From Aselliscus stoliczkanus (Eukaryota; Chordata; Mammalia; Chiroptera; Hipposideridae): a stretch of 64,000 bases of DNA. The translations under genes were made by a program, and so were the position numbers. The stretch spans positions 180,101,678 through 180,165,677 of the forward strand of contig CM066728.1 in assembly GCA_033961575.1 (NCBI GenBank), written 5' to 3'. Below the pieces are notes generated by a model. It was not told the DNA's origin and made no database searches. It was given only the letters and a program-made list of their open reading frames with translations. Below, one piece after another: positions 20,820 to 32,365 of the stretch. The stretch's first letter is position 1, and each line of letters begins with the position of its first letter.

Positions 20820-21010
20820 AGGCACAATTGACATCAAACTCTGTTCCCATTGCTTACTACTGAGAAAATGTGGGCAAGAGGCAATCTCAGTTTTGGGTTC
20901 CTTCTCTGAAAGAAAAGAGCAATCAATATCTTATCACATTGTCTTTGCCAAGATTAAATGAGTAATAAATAGGGAAGATAACTTGTGATAAAATGTAAGT
21001 GCTCCATATT
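20820..21010 (+). repeat. MIR SINE, sense
   Basis: 'aaatgtgggcaagaggcaat', 'ctcagttttgggttccttct', 'aagattaaatgagtaataaa', 'gtaagtgctccatattag'. Diverged. Confidence 0.6.
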
Positions 21011-22539
21011 AGTTCTTCTCATCCCTAAAGTTTTCATTTTGTAGAAAACTAAGGCTTAGAAAAGTTAAACATGCCACTTAATCTCTATAAGCTGTCACTC
21101 CTGTAAAACTGAGTGTTTGGTGTCAATGGCCTCAAAGGACCTATCAGGTCTAAACTATATATCTCTGAGTTCAAGATGACACACAGAGTCACCATTTTTA
21201 GAGTATCTTCTTGATGGGAATGTGTCCACTTTTTGTCACTCCAGCACACAGAAGTGTAGGACTCAGCCTATGCTCCCAACCTGGGGTCCATTAGCATGGG
21301 TCTCTCTGCACCTGAGGGATATTCCGGCCAGTCAGAGAAGCAACATCCTGCAAATGTCTTGGGGCGTGTCCCTGCTCTTGCAGCAGGTACAGCAGGAGAC
21401 CCACATCAATGGCTGTCTATGCCTGAGGCCTTCCTTAGTCCTGTGACTATTATAATGAGAAAGGACAGATTTGGCTTCCTGCAGAGGGTTGGGCAGCACT
21501 GCTTTCCCCTTGTAGATCCTAGGCAGAGGCAGGGAATTGATTGTCACAGATTGTAGATGATCATAAAAGGGAGCTGAAGAAAATCCCCCAGTTCCTTCCC
21601 TCAGATAACTGCTTTTCTAGATTTCACAAAGGCCCAGATTGTCTTGTTTTGCACATATGCTAAGCACATAATACATGTTTCTTTTCAGGACAATTCAGGG
21701 GACACATACTATTATAAACCATGGTATGCCAAATCTCCCTGAAACATCAGAGGTACATTTCACATCCTGTATTCTTCTGAACACCAAGAATCTCAACAAA
21801 TTCAATAGGTCCCACAAGAGTAAGTTTGAAAACCTCTGCATTCTTGGAGAATTGCAGGCACTTTAACATAGCCAAGGCACAGAGAAGTTATGAATTAAAA
21901 GAGAGCTAGTTTGATTTTGTTTAACACATATCTTAAAAAATTAACATAGAAAAATAATTTTTAATTTCTGTAGAAATGCAAGTGTTCTTGAAACCCAGTT
22001 TGGAAAATGCTAACCTATAGTATTTTAAAATAAAGACTAAATGGCCTCTTTAACCACAAAGATATTTTCACTAGGTCGCAAATCTAGTTTTCACCACCAC
22101 CTTCACAACCAACCCCCACCTACCTCAAGCTTGTTCAGGTCTCATATCAAATTTGCAATAAAAATATGCCAACCGCTTGTCCATCTCTCACTGAGAACTC
22201 ACCCTCAAGGTCAGTGTGGCCAGACTAGTGATCTCTGATAGCCCAAAGCATGGCTGGCCAGGCCCCCTTCCATGTCCCTACCACCCCACAGCTGTATTTT
22301 CTGGGGTTCGTTCATGGTAGGGGAAGAACAACATTCTGACAATTAAGGGGTTCGGTACTTTAAAGGGGCCTAGAGTAGGCAGTCAGGGGAGACCCTGAAA
22401 GCCACACTATCAGGACTCCCATTGTACCCTCTGAACTCACATTCCCAGAGCCTAGAACAGTGCACACCACACGACCAGTGACCAGTAAATGAGTCACCTG
22501 CACTTGGCACATTGCAGGGCAATGCTCCGATTATGGGAG
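21011..22539. other. Mostly unique-looking DNA, no gene seen
   Basis: A weak antisense MIR may lie at about 21010-21110. ORFs on both strands at 21222-21556 overlap and have no domain. No splice-bounded exon could be defended. Confidence 0.4.
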
Positions 22540-22685
22540 AATCTTTGCCTCTCAACTGTGAACTCCTTACAGGGAAATACAGTTCCTTTCAATGTTCTGC
22601 GCCCCATTATCTATAGTTGGCCCAATTCATGGACTTAACAAACGAGTAAGTGACTGAGTGAATAAAGTAATAAATGAATGACCTT
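22540..22685 (+). repeat. L2 3' end, sense
   Basis: 'ctgtgaactccttacaggga', 'aatgttctgcgccccattat', and a 'gagtgaataaagtaataaatg' tail. Confidence 0.65.
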
Positions 22686-23303
22686 GAGTTTCTTCTTGGT
22701 CCTCCCTTCTGAGTGCAAGAAATGGGGATAGAGCACCCAATCCTCTTTGGATTACTCTGAACTCCCCATCCCACTGGGTGTGCCTGGACCTCACTTCTTT
22801 TCCTCCCCTGGAGAATTTCCCCCCATTTTCTTCTCTTCAGCCAATTTCTAAGCTATTAAGTTCCTGTGCCAGACAGAAGAAATGGAAAACGATGGGCCTG
22901 AGGTACAAGCCAACCACTTTAGCCACTTTCGCTTGAGGAGATTAACACGGATTGGGAAGCAGGATTGGAGGATTAGCTCTCTCTCACTCAGGTGAGATTG
23001 TTTATACCACATTGCCAGAGACCACGGGAAAGCTGAACATCAAGTAGGAGCTGGGGAAAGGGGCAGAGGAGGGCAAGGGGGAGGGACGAGCCTTACGGTC
23101 AATGGCAGTAGCCCCGTGGAGTTCTTCCTTTCAGATCAGGCCTCATATCCTCCTCTTCAGGAGCTGTTCTCTGCTCTCACATGTAAAGGATTCAACATCC
23201 TTCCAGGGCCTGTCTGAAGACTCTTAGTTAGATATTTTCTCACTTGCTTATTCACTGTAGACGGCCTCAGACCAGAATTCAGCGCCGTGTGGGGGATACA
23301 ATG
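22686..23303. other. Unique-looking DNA, no gene seen
   Basis: Nothing recognised beyond ordinary composition. Confidence 0.4.
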
Positions 23304-23318
23304 GAAAAGTGGCCTCTT

Positions 23319-23758
23319 GGGCCGGCAGTGTGGCACGTTGGTTGAAAGTTGGCTTGGGACGCTGCCTCTGAGTAGTAGGGCCCCAGTTTGGATCCCACAT
23401 AGAGGGCCAGTGACACTGCGCCCTCTACAGCTAAGATGGTGAACAACAGCTCGATCTGAAACTGGGCTGCCGTGAGTCATTGGAGACTGTGTAAGCTGCA
23501 ATGGGGCTGGCTGGCAGCTGGTGTGAGCTTTCGTGAGCGGCCGTGAGTGGCCATGAGCGGCCATCCAACGGCCGGTGAGCAACTGCCTCACCCAGGAAGA
23601 GCGCAATGATAATACCAACATGGGCCAGTGAAGTGATGTCCTCCACAACTAGACTGAAGAACAAAAAAGGACAGCAACTTGTCTGTTCCTCTTCCCCGAT
23701 TTCCCAATGCTATTTCCCTCCCCCAATTCCCCAATAAAATCTTTAAAAAAAAGAAAAG
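23319..23758 (+). mobile_element. Long composite SINE (440 bp)
   Basis: The short-SINE-like head (GGGCCGGCAGTGTGGCACGT to GAGGGCCAGTGACACTGCGC) is fused to a GC-rich middle with repeated 'gtgagcggccgtgagtggcc' phrasing and to the tail CCCCAATAAAATCTTTAAAA. Target-site copies AAAAGTGGCCTCTT (about 23305-23318) and AAAAGAGGCCTCTT (about 23759-23772) flank it. The minus-strand ORF of 163 codons here is SINE sequence. An antisense relative lies at 63382-63828. Confidence 0.88.
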
Positions 23759-23772
23759 AAAAGAGGCCTCTT

Positions 23773-24074
23773 AGAGGAGTGCCACCCTGGGACAGTCAGG
23801 TTCTGCCATTCTGGATCATCTCCAACAACTAGCCGACAAGCTGGGGTCCCATTATGGACCCTTTGCAGCTAGGGACTTTTTTTTGGCAAACTTTTGCAGC
23901 TAAGGATTTAAACTTGGCTGCTTTGACAATTTGCAAGGGGTGGAGAAGCGTTTGCTATTTTGCCTGAGGCATGAATTTCAGTGCTGCACATACCAAGGCT
24001 GGTGTGGGAAAGAAGTCCTAGTGAGGGAGGCACCTAGACATCACCTAAACTTCAACACTTTTGTGGCCTTCTCT
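23773..24074. other. Unique-looking DNA
   Basis: Nothing recognised. Confidence 0.4.
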
Positions 24075-24240
24075 TAATACAAATACATATGAATCTTTCA
24101 AACACCCTGGAGGGTAGATGCAATTATTCCAGTTGTATAGATAAGGAAACAAGATACATCCATGATTTGGGGAGTTGAGGATATAACTATCTCAGGAATA
24201 TCCCCACTATCCCAGGATTCTGGATCCAAGTCCCAATGCT
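24075..24240 (-). repeat. MIR fragment, antisense
   Basis: 'gaatctttcaaacaccctgg', 'gtatagataaggaaacaaga' and 'ttctggatccaagtcccaat' follow reverse MIR order. Confidence 0.55.
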
Positions 24241-25029
24241 TCGTTCCTCAGCTCATCTCTTTCTCCCTCCCCTGGCTCTTTCAGACTTCCTTTTCATTTT
24301 TCGTTCTCAGCTCTTGAAAGTTCCAAAGGGAGGTAGGGCACAACGAGAAGGGGGGCAGGTGGAGGGAATAGAGTTCTGAGTGTCTCTTTTCATCCTCAGC
24401 AGCTCTGCTTGATCTGCTCTCTCTGTATCCCTGACACCAGCCATCCTTTACTATCCAGACAAGGTCAGTCCAAACCCCCATTTTACAACCAGAAAGAAAT
24501 ACAAACTCCCCTCAAGGTTTCTTCAACTTCTTAGAGACCTACCTTCTCCTAGTCACCTCTATCTCCTACTTCGTTGTTACTGAATTTGTCAGTCTGGGCC
24601 ATATAGCTAGCTTTTTATTGTTTTTTAGCTTCTTGGTATTGACCCAAATAAAGAGCTCAGCCCCTTTCCTCTTGATATCCTTCTCAATCTCAAACATAAG
24701 GAAGATGCGCGGACTATATTTTTATGGGAGAATTGGGGATGTGATAAGGGGTGCACACAGTACCACACAGCCCGAAATTTAAGAGTATTAGTCATGACAA
24801 TTCATAACAAGCACTGTTACTCAACCTGTCCATCCTTCTCCCTCCCCTCTCTCTTTGCTACCCGTGTCCCCACCATCAAGTTCACGTTTGTTACTTACAC
24901 AAAGCATTTAGTTGTCTCTTGGTTGCCTTCTTCCCCAGGTGACTTACCAAGATATTTCCCTAAAAGGAGGTTCTTTCCCTAAGGAACTTGTCTACTAGAA
25001 AGGTAATGATCCTTCTCAGCCCAGCTACA
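24241..25029. other. Unique-looking DNA, no gene seen
   Basis: C/T-rich, no repeat or domain recognised. Confidence 0.4.
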
Positions 25030-25310
25030 TACCTACTCATTCACTCACTCATTCATTCATCCATTTAACAAATATCTTTATTTGTTTTTATTTTTATTGT
25101 TTTTTGAGGGCAGTGTCACTGGCCCTCATGTGTGGGACTGAACCGGGGCCGCTGGCTTCCAAAGCCAGCGTTTAACCACCGCGCCACTCGGTTGGCCCCC
25201 ATTTAACAAATATTAATTGAGTGCCTACTAGGTGACAAACTCTGGGGATACAAGAGTAAGCAGCAGGACAAACATCCGTGCCCTCATGGAGCTTATATAC
25301 CAGCAGAACT
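25030..25310 (-). repeat. L2 3' end, antisense, split by a SINE
   Basis: 'tcattcattcatccatttaa' before the SINE and 'atattaattgagtgcctact', 'gtgccctcatggagcttata' after it form a continuous reverse L2 3' end. Confidence 0.85.
25076..25198 (-). mobile_element. Short tRNA-derived SINE, antisense
   Basis: Reverse head GGCCAACCGAGTGGCGCGGT, hairpin with CTGGCTTTGGAAGCCAG, and GAGGGCCAGTGACACTGCCC. A perfect target-site duplication, CCATTTAACAAATAT, lies at 25061-25075 and 25199-25213, inside an older L2. Confidence 0.95.
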
Positions 25311-26289
25311 CTGCATAAATTTCATTTGAAAACTAAAAAGATTTCAACAACATGAAAGTTTGGCAGCTGATGTCTTAGAATAATTTTAAGAAAGCATTTA
25401 GAGTAGACCACAGTGGGTTGCTACTATTTCTGCTTATTCTTCTAAAATGGAAGTGGGTTAGAAGAAGGAACTGGCTTTTGTGCTTTAGAATCCAGTTTCC
25501 CTTTTTATGTTTCTCTTTTTTGAAAGGACCATTTCCTCTTCTCTTTCCCTAGGCCGTGCTGGCCTCATCCTCTCTCCTGTTTAATCCTCCCTAAAATAGT
25601 GCGAAGCAGCACTACCTTCTACACTCCATCCCAACCCTGCCTTCAAGGCTACTATTTCCAAGGGGTCCTTCCTGTAGAGTCCTATCACCCACTCATTCAC
25701 CTTACCTCTCTCTCCTCTCCTGCCTAAATTAATTCCCTTGCCCTATTTCAAAGATGCTATCTGTGCTGGCTGGATGTGCTGCTTTGCAGATCATTAAACT
25801 GTCCCCCATATAATTTACAGATCCCTCCAATGATGCATGTCTGACTGTAGATGTCACCAACAGATGTCTGGGGAGTTATATGCTACCCAGAAGATGGTCT
25901 CCTGCAGTTTCAAGGGTTAGACTGTGTGTCTTTATTCTTCCTCTCCTCCTGGGCTAGTGGGTTTCACCAGATATTTGCCACTATGTCTTTTATGGAGTTT
26001 CCTTTTTTATGTCTGCTGCCCAATCCCAACGGATCATCTTTCAAGAGTTGCTTTATAACTAACTGAGATTATCAGCATGCAGAAGGCTCTCTCACAGCAC
26101 TACTAGGTGCAACAGAGAAATGGCATTTGATGTGTTTCTACAAGTGCTTTTATCCCCAAACCACCTTAGGAAAGAAAAGCTCAAGCAAGAGACTGGCACA
26201 GAGGTCACATATAAAAAATAAAATTAAAAATCTACAAACAACATACACTACCCAGATAAGCTTATACTGTTTTATTTATTTATTTGAAC
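25311..26289. other. Unique-looking DNA, no gene seen
   Basis: No repeat family named. ORFs at 25851-26066 and 26127-26489 show no domain; the second ends in microsatellite sequence. Confidence 0.4.
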
Positions 26290-26790
26290 TCCATGGTGTT
26301 GTTTTTTTAAAAAAAGACACTGTTCTGAGCACTAAGGATATGAGAGAGAGCAAACTGAGGTTCCCGCTCCCCCTAAGCTTATGTTCTAGTGTGTGTGTGT
26401 GTATGTGTGTGTGTGGTGGGGGGGGGTACACAATGAACAAATTAATAAAGATACTAGGTGTTGTGGGAGGGGGGGCTACTATTATATAGAGTGGTTGGAG
26501 GAGGATCACGTGGCTATTTGGAGCAAGAGCCAAGGGGGAAGCAAGGGTAAAATGCCTAAAGCAGGAGCACACTTGGCATGTGTGAAGACCTGTAACTAGA
26601 GTGGGGCCTGTAACTAGAGTGGAGTGAGGAGAGAGAAGTGGATGGTGAGACTAGAGAAGAGGTGAGGGGCCAAGATCATGCAGGCTGTCCTAGACTCATT
26701 AGGGACTTTGGATTTAACCCTAAATGAGCTAAGAAGCCCTTAGAGAGCTTGATTAGAAGAGTGGCTTGATCCAACGAGTATTTTAACAGG
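26290..26790 (-). repeat. L2 LINE fragment, antisense
   Basis: 'tgttctgagcactaaggata', 'cttatgttctagtg', 'aatgaacaaattaataaaga', 'aagatcatgcaggctgtcct' and 'gactttggatttaaccct' follow the reverse L2 3'-to-5' order over about 500 bp. A (GT)n at 26389-26415 and a 16-base duplication at 26590-26624 (CCTGTAACTAGAGTGG twice) interrupt it. Confidence 0.75.
26389..26415. repeat. (GT)n microsatellite, interrupted
   Basis: GT units with one TA interruption, then a G-run. Confidence 0.9.
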
Positions 26791-27977
26791 ATCTCTTGGT
26801 CTGCTGGCTTAAGAATCAACTTTTGAGGTGCAAGAAGAAAGAAAGGGGGCCAGTGGGATACAAGTTCTCTCTCCTGATCACTACACTACAGTTGTGGAGT
26901 GGGAGAGTTTACAGTAAAGGGGACCCCAGAGAAGGCCTAGTCAAAACTGTGATCAAACTCAGGTTTGTGACTTGCCCAGTGCAATTTACTACCAAGGCTG
27001 AGGTGAGAACCACACTTACTACATAGGTCTGGGCTATTTTCACTAAAGCCACAGTGATGACAGAGGAGATCTGCTCCCTCTTTTTCACCCAAGGATGGTG
27101 GACCCTGGCTTCCTCATCCTCTTATATCTCTTGGTGATAAAGAGACTCTGCCCTGCACCACAGGGTGAGCAACCCACAGTGTGGAAACTTAGATGGCAGT
27201 ACCAGACATATCAGTACCTCTCTGTTCCTGCCCCAGCCACCATCCCTGCGAAACAGGCAGCCTTCATGCAGCTATGTTTTGTGACTCATGACTTTCTCCC
27301 TCCACCCTCACCTCAGCCAGCTCTCAGCAGACAAACTCAGGGGTAAACTCCTGATCCAAGAAAGGGGATCTGAAGGTTGGCCAAGAAGCTGTGATGGTGC
27401 AGCCTGGCATGAACAGATAAGGATGGCCAGTTGGATTTCCTTTCTGGAATCTGAACTGAGAAATACCATCAGAAAGATGTTCTCAGCAGTGGAATCTGAA
27501 GCTAAAAGTAAGCACAGACATTGAGTTGGGTTAAGACTTATGGCAAGCAAGCAATGAGGGAGTGGGCCTACAGAGAAAAGCAAGGAGACCATGAGTGCAC
27601 GGTACCCATGGGAGTCTCAGGGAGTTGCTGGGTCACAGTAATGCCAGAGCTATCACAAGGAGAATCATGAACTTGCTCAAATTCCCAGAGCCCCCTCACC
27701 CTGAGGCCAGCTGGCTCTGAGTTTTGCTCCTAAGTGTTCAGGATTTGGAGGTGTCCACCCCTGTTCAGCTAGTATGGACTCCAGACCACCAACATGAACA
27801 CCACACATAAGCTAGCACCACACATTCTCCCTAGAACTCCTACATTCTTCCCAATTCTGATTATGAATCTTCAGAGCCTTTTCCTAATGCCACTACACCC
27901 ACGCCAAGTTTATAGTCAACGTTGTTTTACTCCAGGGGTATGTTGATTGAGGTATGTCTGTAGTGATATGTACCTTT
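26791..27977. other. Unique-looking DNA, no gene seen
   Basis: No repeat or coding domain recognised. Short ORFs at 27095-27592 overlap on opposite strands. Confidence 0.4.
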
Positions 27978-27990
27978 AAAATACTGTGTA

Positions 27991-28205
27991 TTGGGGTGGC
28001 TGGTTAGCTCAGTTGGTTAGAATGCAGTGCTCATAACACCAAGTTTGCCGGTTTGATTCCCACATGAGCCACTGAGGTGCTCCCTCCACAACCAGATTGA
28101 AACAACTACTTGAGTAGGAGCTGATGGGTCCTGGGAAAACACACTGTTTCCCAATAAAAAACATAAAAAACAAAAACAAATAAACAAACAAACAAACAAA
28201 TAAAT
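27991..28205 (+). mobile_element. tRNA-Ile-derived SINE (Rhin1-like)
   Basis: Second copy of the family at 4395: GGCTGGTTAGCTCAGTTGGT head, GGTTTGATTCCC B box, 'GGAGCTGATGGGTCCTGG' body, CCCAATAAAAAACATAAAA tail and an (AAAC)n run. Target-site repeats AAAATACTGTGT (27979-27990) and AAAATATTGTGT (28206-28217) differ by one base. Confidence 0.9.
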
Positions 28206-28217
28206 AAAATATTGTGT

Positions 28218-29499
28218 TTATTATGTATTTAAAATGAAGACTATCTTTAAAAGAGCTAATGTTGGTGGTTTTGTAGTTCCATCAGCAACTCATTGATCCA
28301 TTTCTAATCAAAATGTCTGAACAACACCCCTGCCAGACTAATAGCTCACTTGGCTCATAGAATTAAATGCCCAAGGGCTCTATATTTTTACTGTCTTGAG
28401 TAAAGTATAATTAGAAAGATAGGATCATGTTTAAGGGATAGAAAAATCTTTTCTTGGATTAATGAACTGATCACTTCATTCCCACCATAAAAATAAGTGT
28501 TCCTTCCAGGGGCTTGTGTGGCTGGTCATAAGCAGGTCTCCAGGATTCAGGGAATCACTCTCGTTGACATTAATGATATTGATCTTCCAAGCTGGGTATT
28601 TATAAAATTTGTCAGTAATTATTCAGGGTCAAGACTTTGGGATTCAGCTTACTGAATGACCTCATCCCTAAAATCTTCACATGTGTGCACCTGCCAAACA
28701 AATGAAGGGTTCTAACCAGCAAGCTCTGGCGGGAAATGTAGGCTGTTCCCAATGGCAGAGGCATTGTCATAGTTTCGGTCCCCAGGAAGCAGAGTCTGAG
28801 ATGGGGATTCTTGAAAAAGTGATTCACATAGGAAGCATACTCCGGAGAAAGGAAACACAAAAAGCAGAATAGGGCAGAAAAGAAAGTTAAGCAAGGATAT
28901 GGCTGTGGGGGCTTTGCTGCGGTCCCACAGGAAGCTCTTAAAGACAAATTGTACCACAAAGTTGATCCTATCTTCAGGCAAGGGGCCACTCTGTACCCCT
29001 CATCAGTCTTTGGCCCCTGAGGGAGGTGGGAAGACTGAGACAGCTCCCATCTGATCAAAGGCAATTATCTGAAGAAACCTGTGGCTGAGAGCTATTAGCC
29101 AACATAGCGCTGGACCACAGGGATGCACCAGCTTGCTGGAGGAGATGTGGGCTGGGTACCAATAGCATCCTCTACAAGCAACAAGAGAGATGGGTGGCAA
29201 ATCCCCAAGGCATTGTGTCTCTTCACTGGACCGTGGCATATCTATGGAAAACCATGACGCTGACTTCTAATCACATAGATTAATTTTGCCTGTTTTTGAA
29301 CTTAAATGGAGTTTTTGAACATAAATGGAGTGTTTCAGTATTATTCTTACACTTGTGTCACATTTCATGCAACGTGTCATTGATGAGATTTATCCATTTT
29401 ATTGCATATAATGGTAGATTTTTGTCTATTGTGCTGCTATAAACATTCTATATCTTTTGGAAAACATACATCTAGATTAATCAGGGAAAAATAGATCTC
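28218..29499. other. Mostly unclassified DNA, no gene seen
   Basis: About 28760-29230 has the feel of an old dispersed repeat ('tccccaggaagcagagtctg' opening), but I cannot name it. The 150-codon minus-strand ORF at 28612-29064 runs through that part and has no domain. Confidence 0.35.
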
Positions 29500-29700
29500 T
29501 CTACAATATTAAACCTTTCAGAACATGAACAGGGTACAGGCCACCATTTATTTATGTGGTTATTTTTGTTAGTCATTCTCCATAATGTTTTATAGTTTTC
29601 TTTGTCGAATTATTTCACATGTTTCATTAGATTTATTCCTACATGTTTTACATTTTTGATGCTATTGTAAATGGTTCTGGGACTCTGTGACATTTTAAGG
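29500..29700 (-). repeat. L1 ORF2 fragment, antisense
   Basis: 'ataatgttttatagttttct', 'ttagatttattcctacatgt', 'tttgatgctattgtaaatgg' are the reverse of a well-known L1 reverse-transcriptase C-side segment. Short and without a preserved frame. Confidence 0.8.
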
Positions 29701-30059
29701 AGGTGGAAAAATTTTAATAGTCTGAGCTTTCCTGCCTCTCTAGACAAGGTTCATAAGGTTTTCTTTTATTAAAATTGTACAAGAAGGAAAATTATTTAAA
29801 TATTCCACACTGTTAAAACTGACAAAAGGGAAATCAAATAGGACCAGGGGCTGCAATTAGCCAATTAGGGTGTCAATGACAAATTCCAGTTTTCATTTCC
29901 AACAGTATCTAATATGCCCTAAGAATCCTATTCCCAAAAAAGTATCCAAAAGAAACAACTTGAAATCCCATGGTTTGTGTAAAAGAAATGAATTCTTTTG
30001 ATCTTTAGCCAGAGTTTAGTACTTTTTCTGACTTGAAAAATTTGAAAAGGGAGACAAAA
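29701..30059. other. Unique-looking DNA
   Basis: Nothing recognised. Confidence 0.4.
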
Positions 30060-30245
30060 TCCAACATTTATATACGTTATTATGTGTCAAGTACATTTAC
30101 ATAATTATCTCTTTTAATTTTCATGACAAATATATATGTTGCTAGCATTTACTCGATTTTACAGTTGAGGAATCTGAAACACAGAGAGATTAATGCCCCA
30201 AATCACACTCCATCACTGATAGAAATGCAAATCCAGGCCTGACAG
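30060..30245 (-). repeat. MIR SINE, antisense
   Basis: 'ttattatgtgtcaagtacat', 'cgattttacagttgaggaat', 'aaatgcaaatccaggcctga' follow reverse MIR order. Confidence 0.8.
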
Positions 30246-30937
30246 ATGTCAAAGGTAAATTCCTCCCCTTTTCAAAGTAACATTAATTAGCATTTCTCCA
30301 ACTATTAAAATTAAAGACATTTCATTATAGGGATTTTGAAAACTGTAAAAAAGTGAGGACAGATGCTTTTTCTAAATATATATTTACTTTTCAGTTAACC
30401 TCATTCCATGGTAACATCCTCTCGACTTTACATATTCTTCTACATCATTCTAACACCTACATGAGTATTTTCATCAGTTTTATCTGCTGGAACTTTTTAA
30501 ACCTAACACCTTTCACCTTTGGACAAAGAGACTATTTCCACTATTCATATAGTAGATAATGGCAATGAACTATGCCTTTATACCATTACAACTTTGCACA
30601 CACTTATGATTGCTCCTTTATTATAAATTCCTCAGTATTCTCCTGGGTTAGAGGGACAGAAACCTGTTATGGCTCTTCAATACACAAGACCAAATCCCCC
30701 ACCCACCCACCCACCTCATGCTCCACATCCCTGAGACAGGTCAGGAGTTCCCACTCCCCTTATCACGAGAAAGCAGCTACCAGCTGTATCTCTCCCATGC
30801 TGGGTATTAATCCTTAGAAAAATATTTGACAATGGACAGGTTTTAAAAAGATCACTATTTTACTTTATAGTTCTTTAACTACTAGTGGTTTTGAGCATCT
30901 ACTTATTGCTCATGTACCTATATTTCTCCCTTGGACA
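30246..30937. other. Unique-looking DNA, no gene seen
   Basis: Holds a short (CCCA)n at 30696-30714. No gene or repeat family recognised otherwise. Confidence 0.4.
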
Positions 30938-31132
30938 TTAGTGTTTCTCAAAACTGGTGTCTGGATCACCTGCATTAGTTGGCTTGGGTGCATATCACAT
31001 AGCCAACTTGCGGGGTTCCAACCCAAACTACTTATTCAGATCCCGGGGTGGGAGTGTGAGGGTGGGAATCTGTCTCCGCAAGCACTCTGCTGGCAATTCA
31101 CATGCTATTGAACTTGGACAACCACTGCCCTA
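30938..31132 (+). mobile_element. MER5A-type hAT-Charlie remnant
   Basis: 'agtgtttctcaaaactggtg', 'ctggatcacctgcattagtt', 'actacttattcagatcccgg' and a terminal 'gaacttggacaaccactgcc' match the order of the element, with heavy divergence. Confidence 0.55.
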
Positions 31133-31139
31133 CTTCTGC

Positions 31140-31984
31140 CAGTCCACACCTAGAAACAGCAACCCAATGGCCAGAATTCCATTCCTTTAAAGTCAAATCA
31201 GCAATCATCCTCACATGAAGCTTTTGTTCATCTATATGATTTTAAATGCTCTTTCAGGTACATTCATAGCTGCAGGGAGACTTATTGAGGTGTGACGGCT
31301 CAAACCTGTCCATGCGAAATGAGCTGAAAACACATTTTTGATGGCACAGTCAAGTCACTGGCCGTGGAATCAGCATCTGTGCCCAGTAGGATACTAACTA
31401 GATGGCAAAAAGAGAGATATGAAAAGCAGGAGATGCGATTTTTATTTTGAACTGTTCAAAAAATTCTGCAAAAACTGTGCAACTAAGTGTGCAAGTAGAG
31501 AACCAAGGCAAATAGCACCATGCATGCCATCCAGTGCTGGCTTTCAAGGGCCAGACGGAAATACAGCTGGGTGAGCTCTTCAGCCTCTCCTACGTCATGG
31601 CCCTCCACTCACTTGGGTCCCATCAGACAGAAACAAAAGGATTGTTTTTCCTGAGGACAGCGTGTGTATGTTTACAGGCATTTGGTTTCTGTTTTTAATG
31701 CCGTACAGGGAGCTTTCAGGATATAAAATCTACAGTGGTGTTGTTCGGGAACCAGCTTTTTAAATTATGCCATTGCAATTCAAACAGGAAAAAGTTAATT
31801 CCATTAGCAGTTTTAAAACATAGTACAAGAAGCGCTTAAGGTTATGTATTAGCAGCAGGCCCAAATGACCCAAACAACAGGCCCGAGCTAGGACAGGCAG
31901 AAGATGGCATACCATGTTCTCAAAGAAACAGAACCATCCTCTTCCTGGGAAGGAAGAGAAAAAAGTTTGATTGTCACTGACCAT
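31140..31984. other. Repeat-free stretch, no gene seen
   Basis: About 31250-31720 shows no repeat family and keeps several CpGs. It has no ORF with a domain. Candidate conserved non-coding DNA; see findings. Confidence 0.35.
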
Positions 31985-32095
31985 CATGCATTGAGCACTT
32001 TAAGCCCGCACTGTGCTGTATGCTTTTCATGCACTGCCTCATTTTTCCTCCAGACACTGACCTGAGGTTGGTGTTCACGTCTTTGTATCAGTAAA
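31985..32095 (-). repeat. MIR fragment, antisense
   Basis: 'tgcattgagcactttaagcc', 'tgctgtatgcttttcatgca', 'ctgcctcatttttcctccag'. Confidence 0.6.
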
Positions 32096-32284
32096 GAACA
32101 GGGTTTTGTTTTTGTTTTTGTTTTCATAATGCAATAACAGATTTATTTGTATGCATAACAGTGAGGACTAGGCTAATACATAACAAGGGAAGCAGTCTTC
32201 TGTCAAATGAAGATCAAGATTCTTAAGGAGCTGACATGGGGACCTACTACACTGAGAAGAATTGATTGTCTCGCTTACAACAAG

Positions 32285-32365
32285 TGTAGAGAAAGTACCT
32301 CTGACAGAGTTAGCACTCCATGGACATTTATGAATAAATGAATGAACAAATGAAGGAGGCAACAG
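32285..32365 (+). repeat. L2 3' end, sense
   Basis: 'agagttagcactccatggac' then 'atttatgaataaatgaatgaa'. Confidence 0.65.

Noticed and set aside
23157..23648. 163-codon minus-strand ORF
   Set aside because: It lies mostly within the composite SINE at 23319-23758 read backwards.
28612..29064. 150-codon minus-strand ORF as a gene
   Set aside because: It runs through what looks like an old dispersed repeat and shows no domain or codon pattern.
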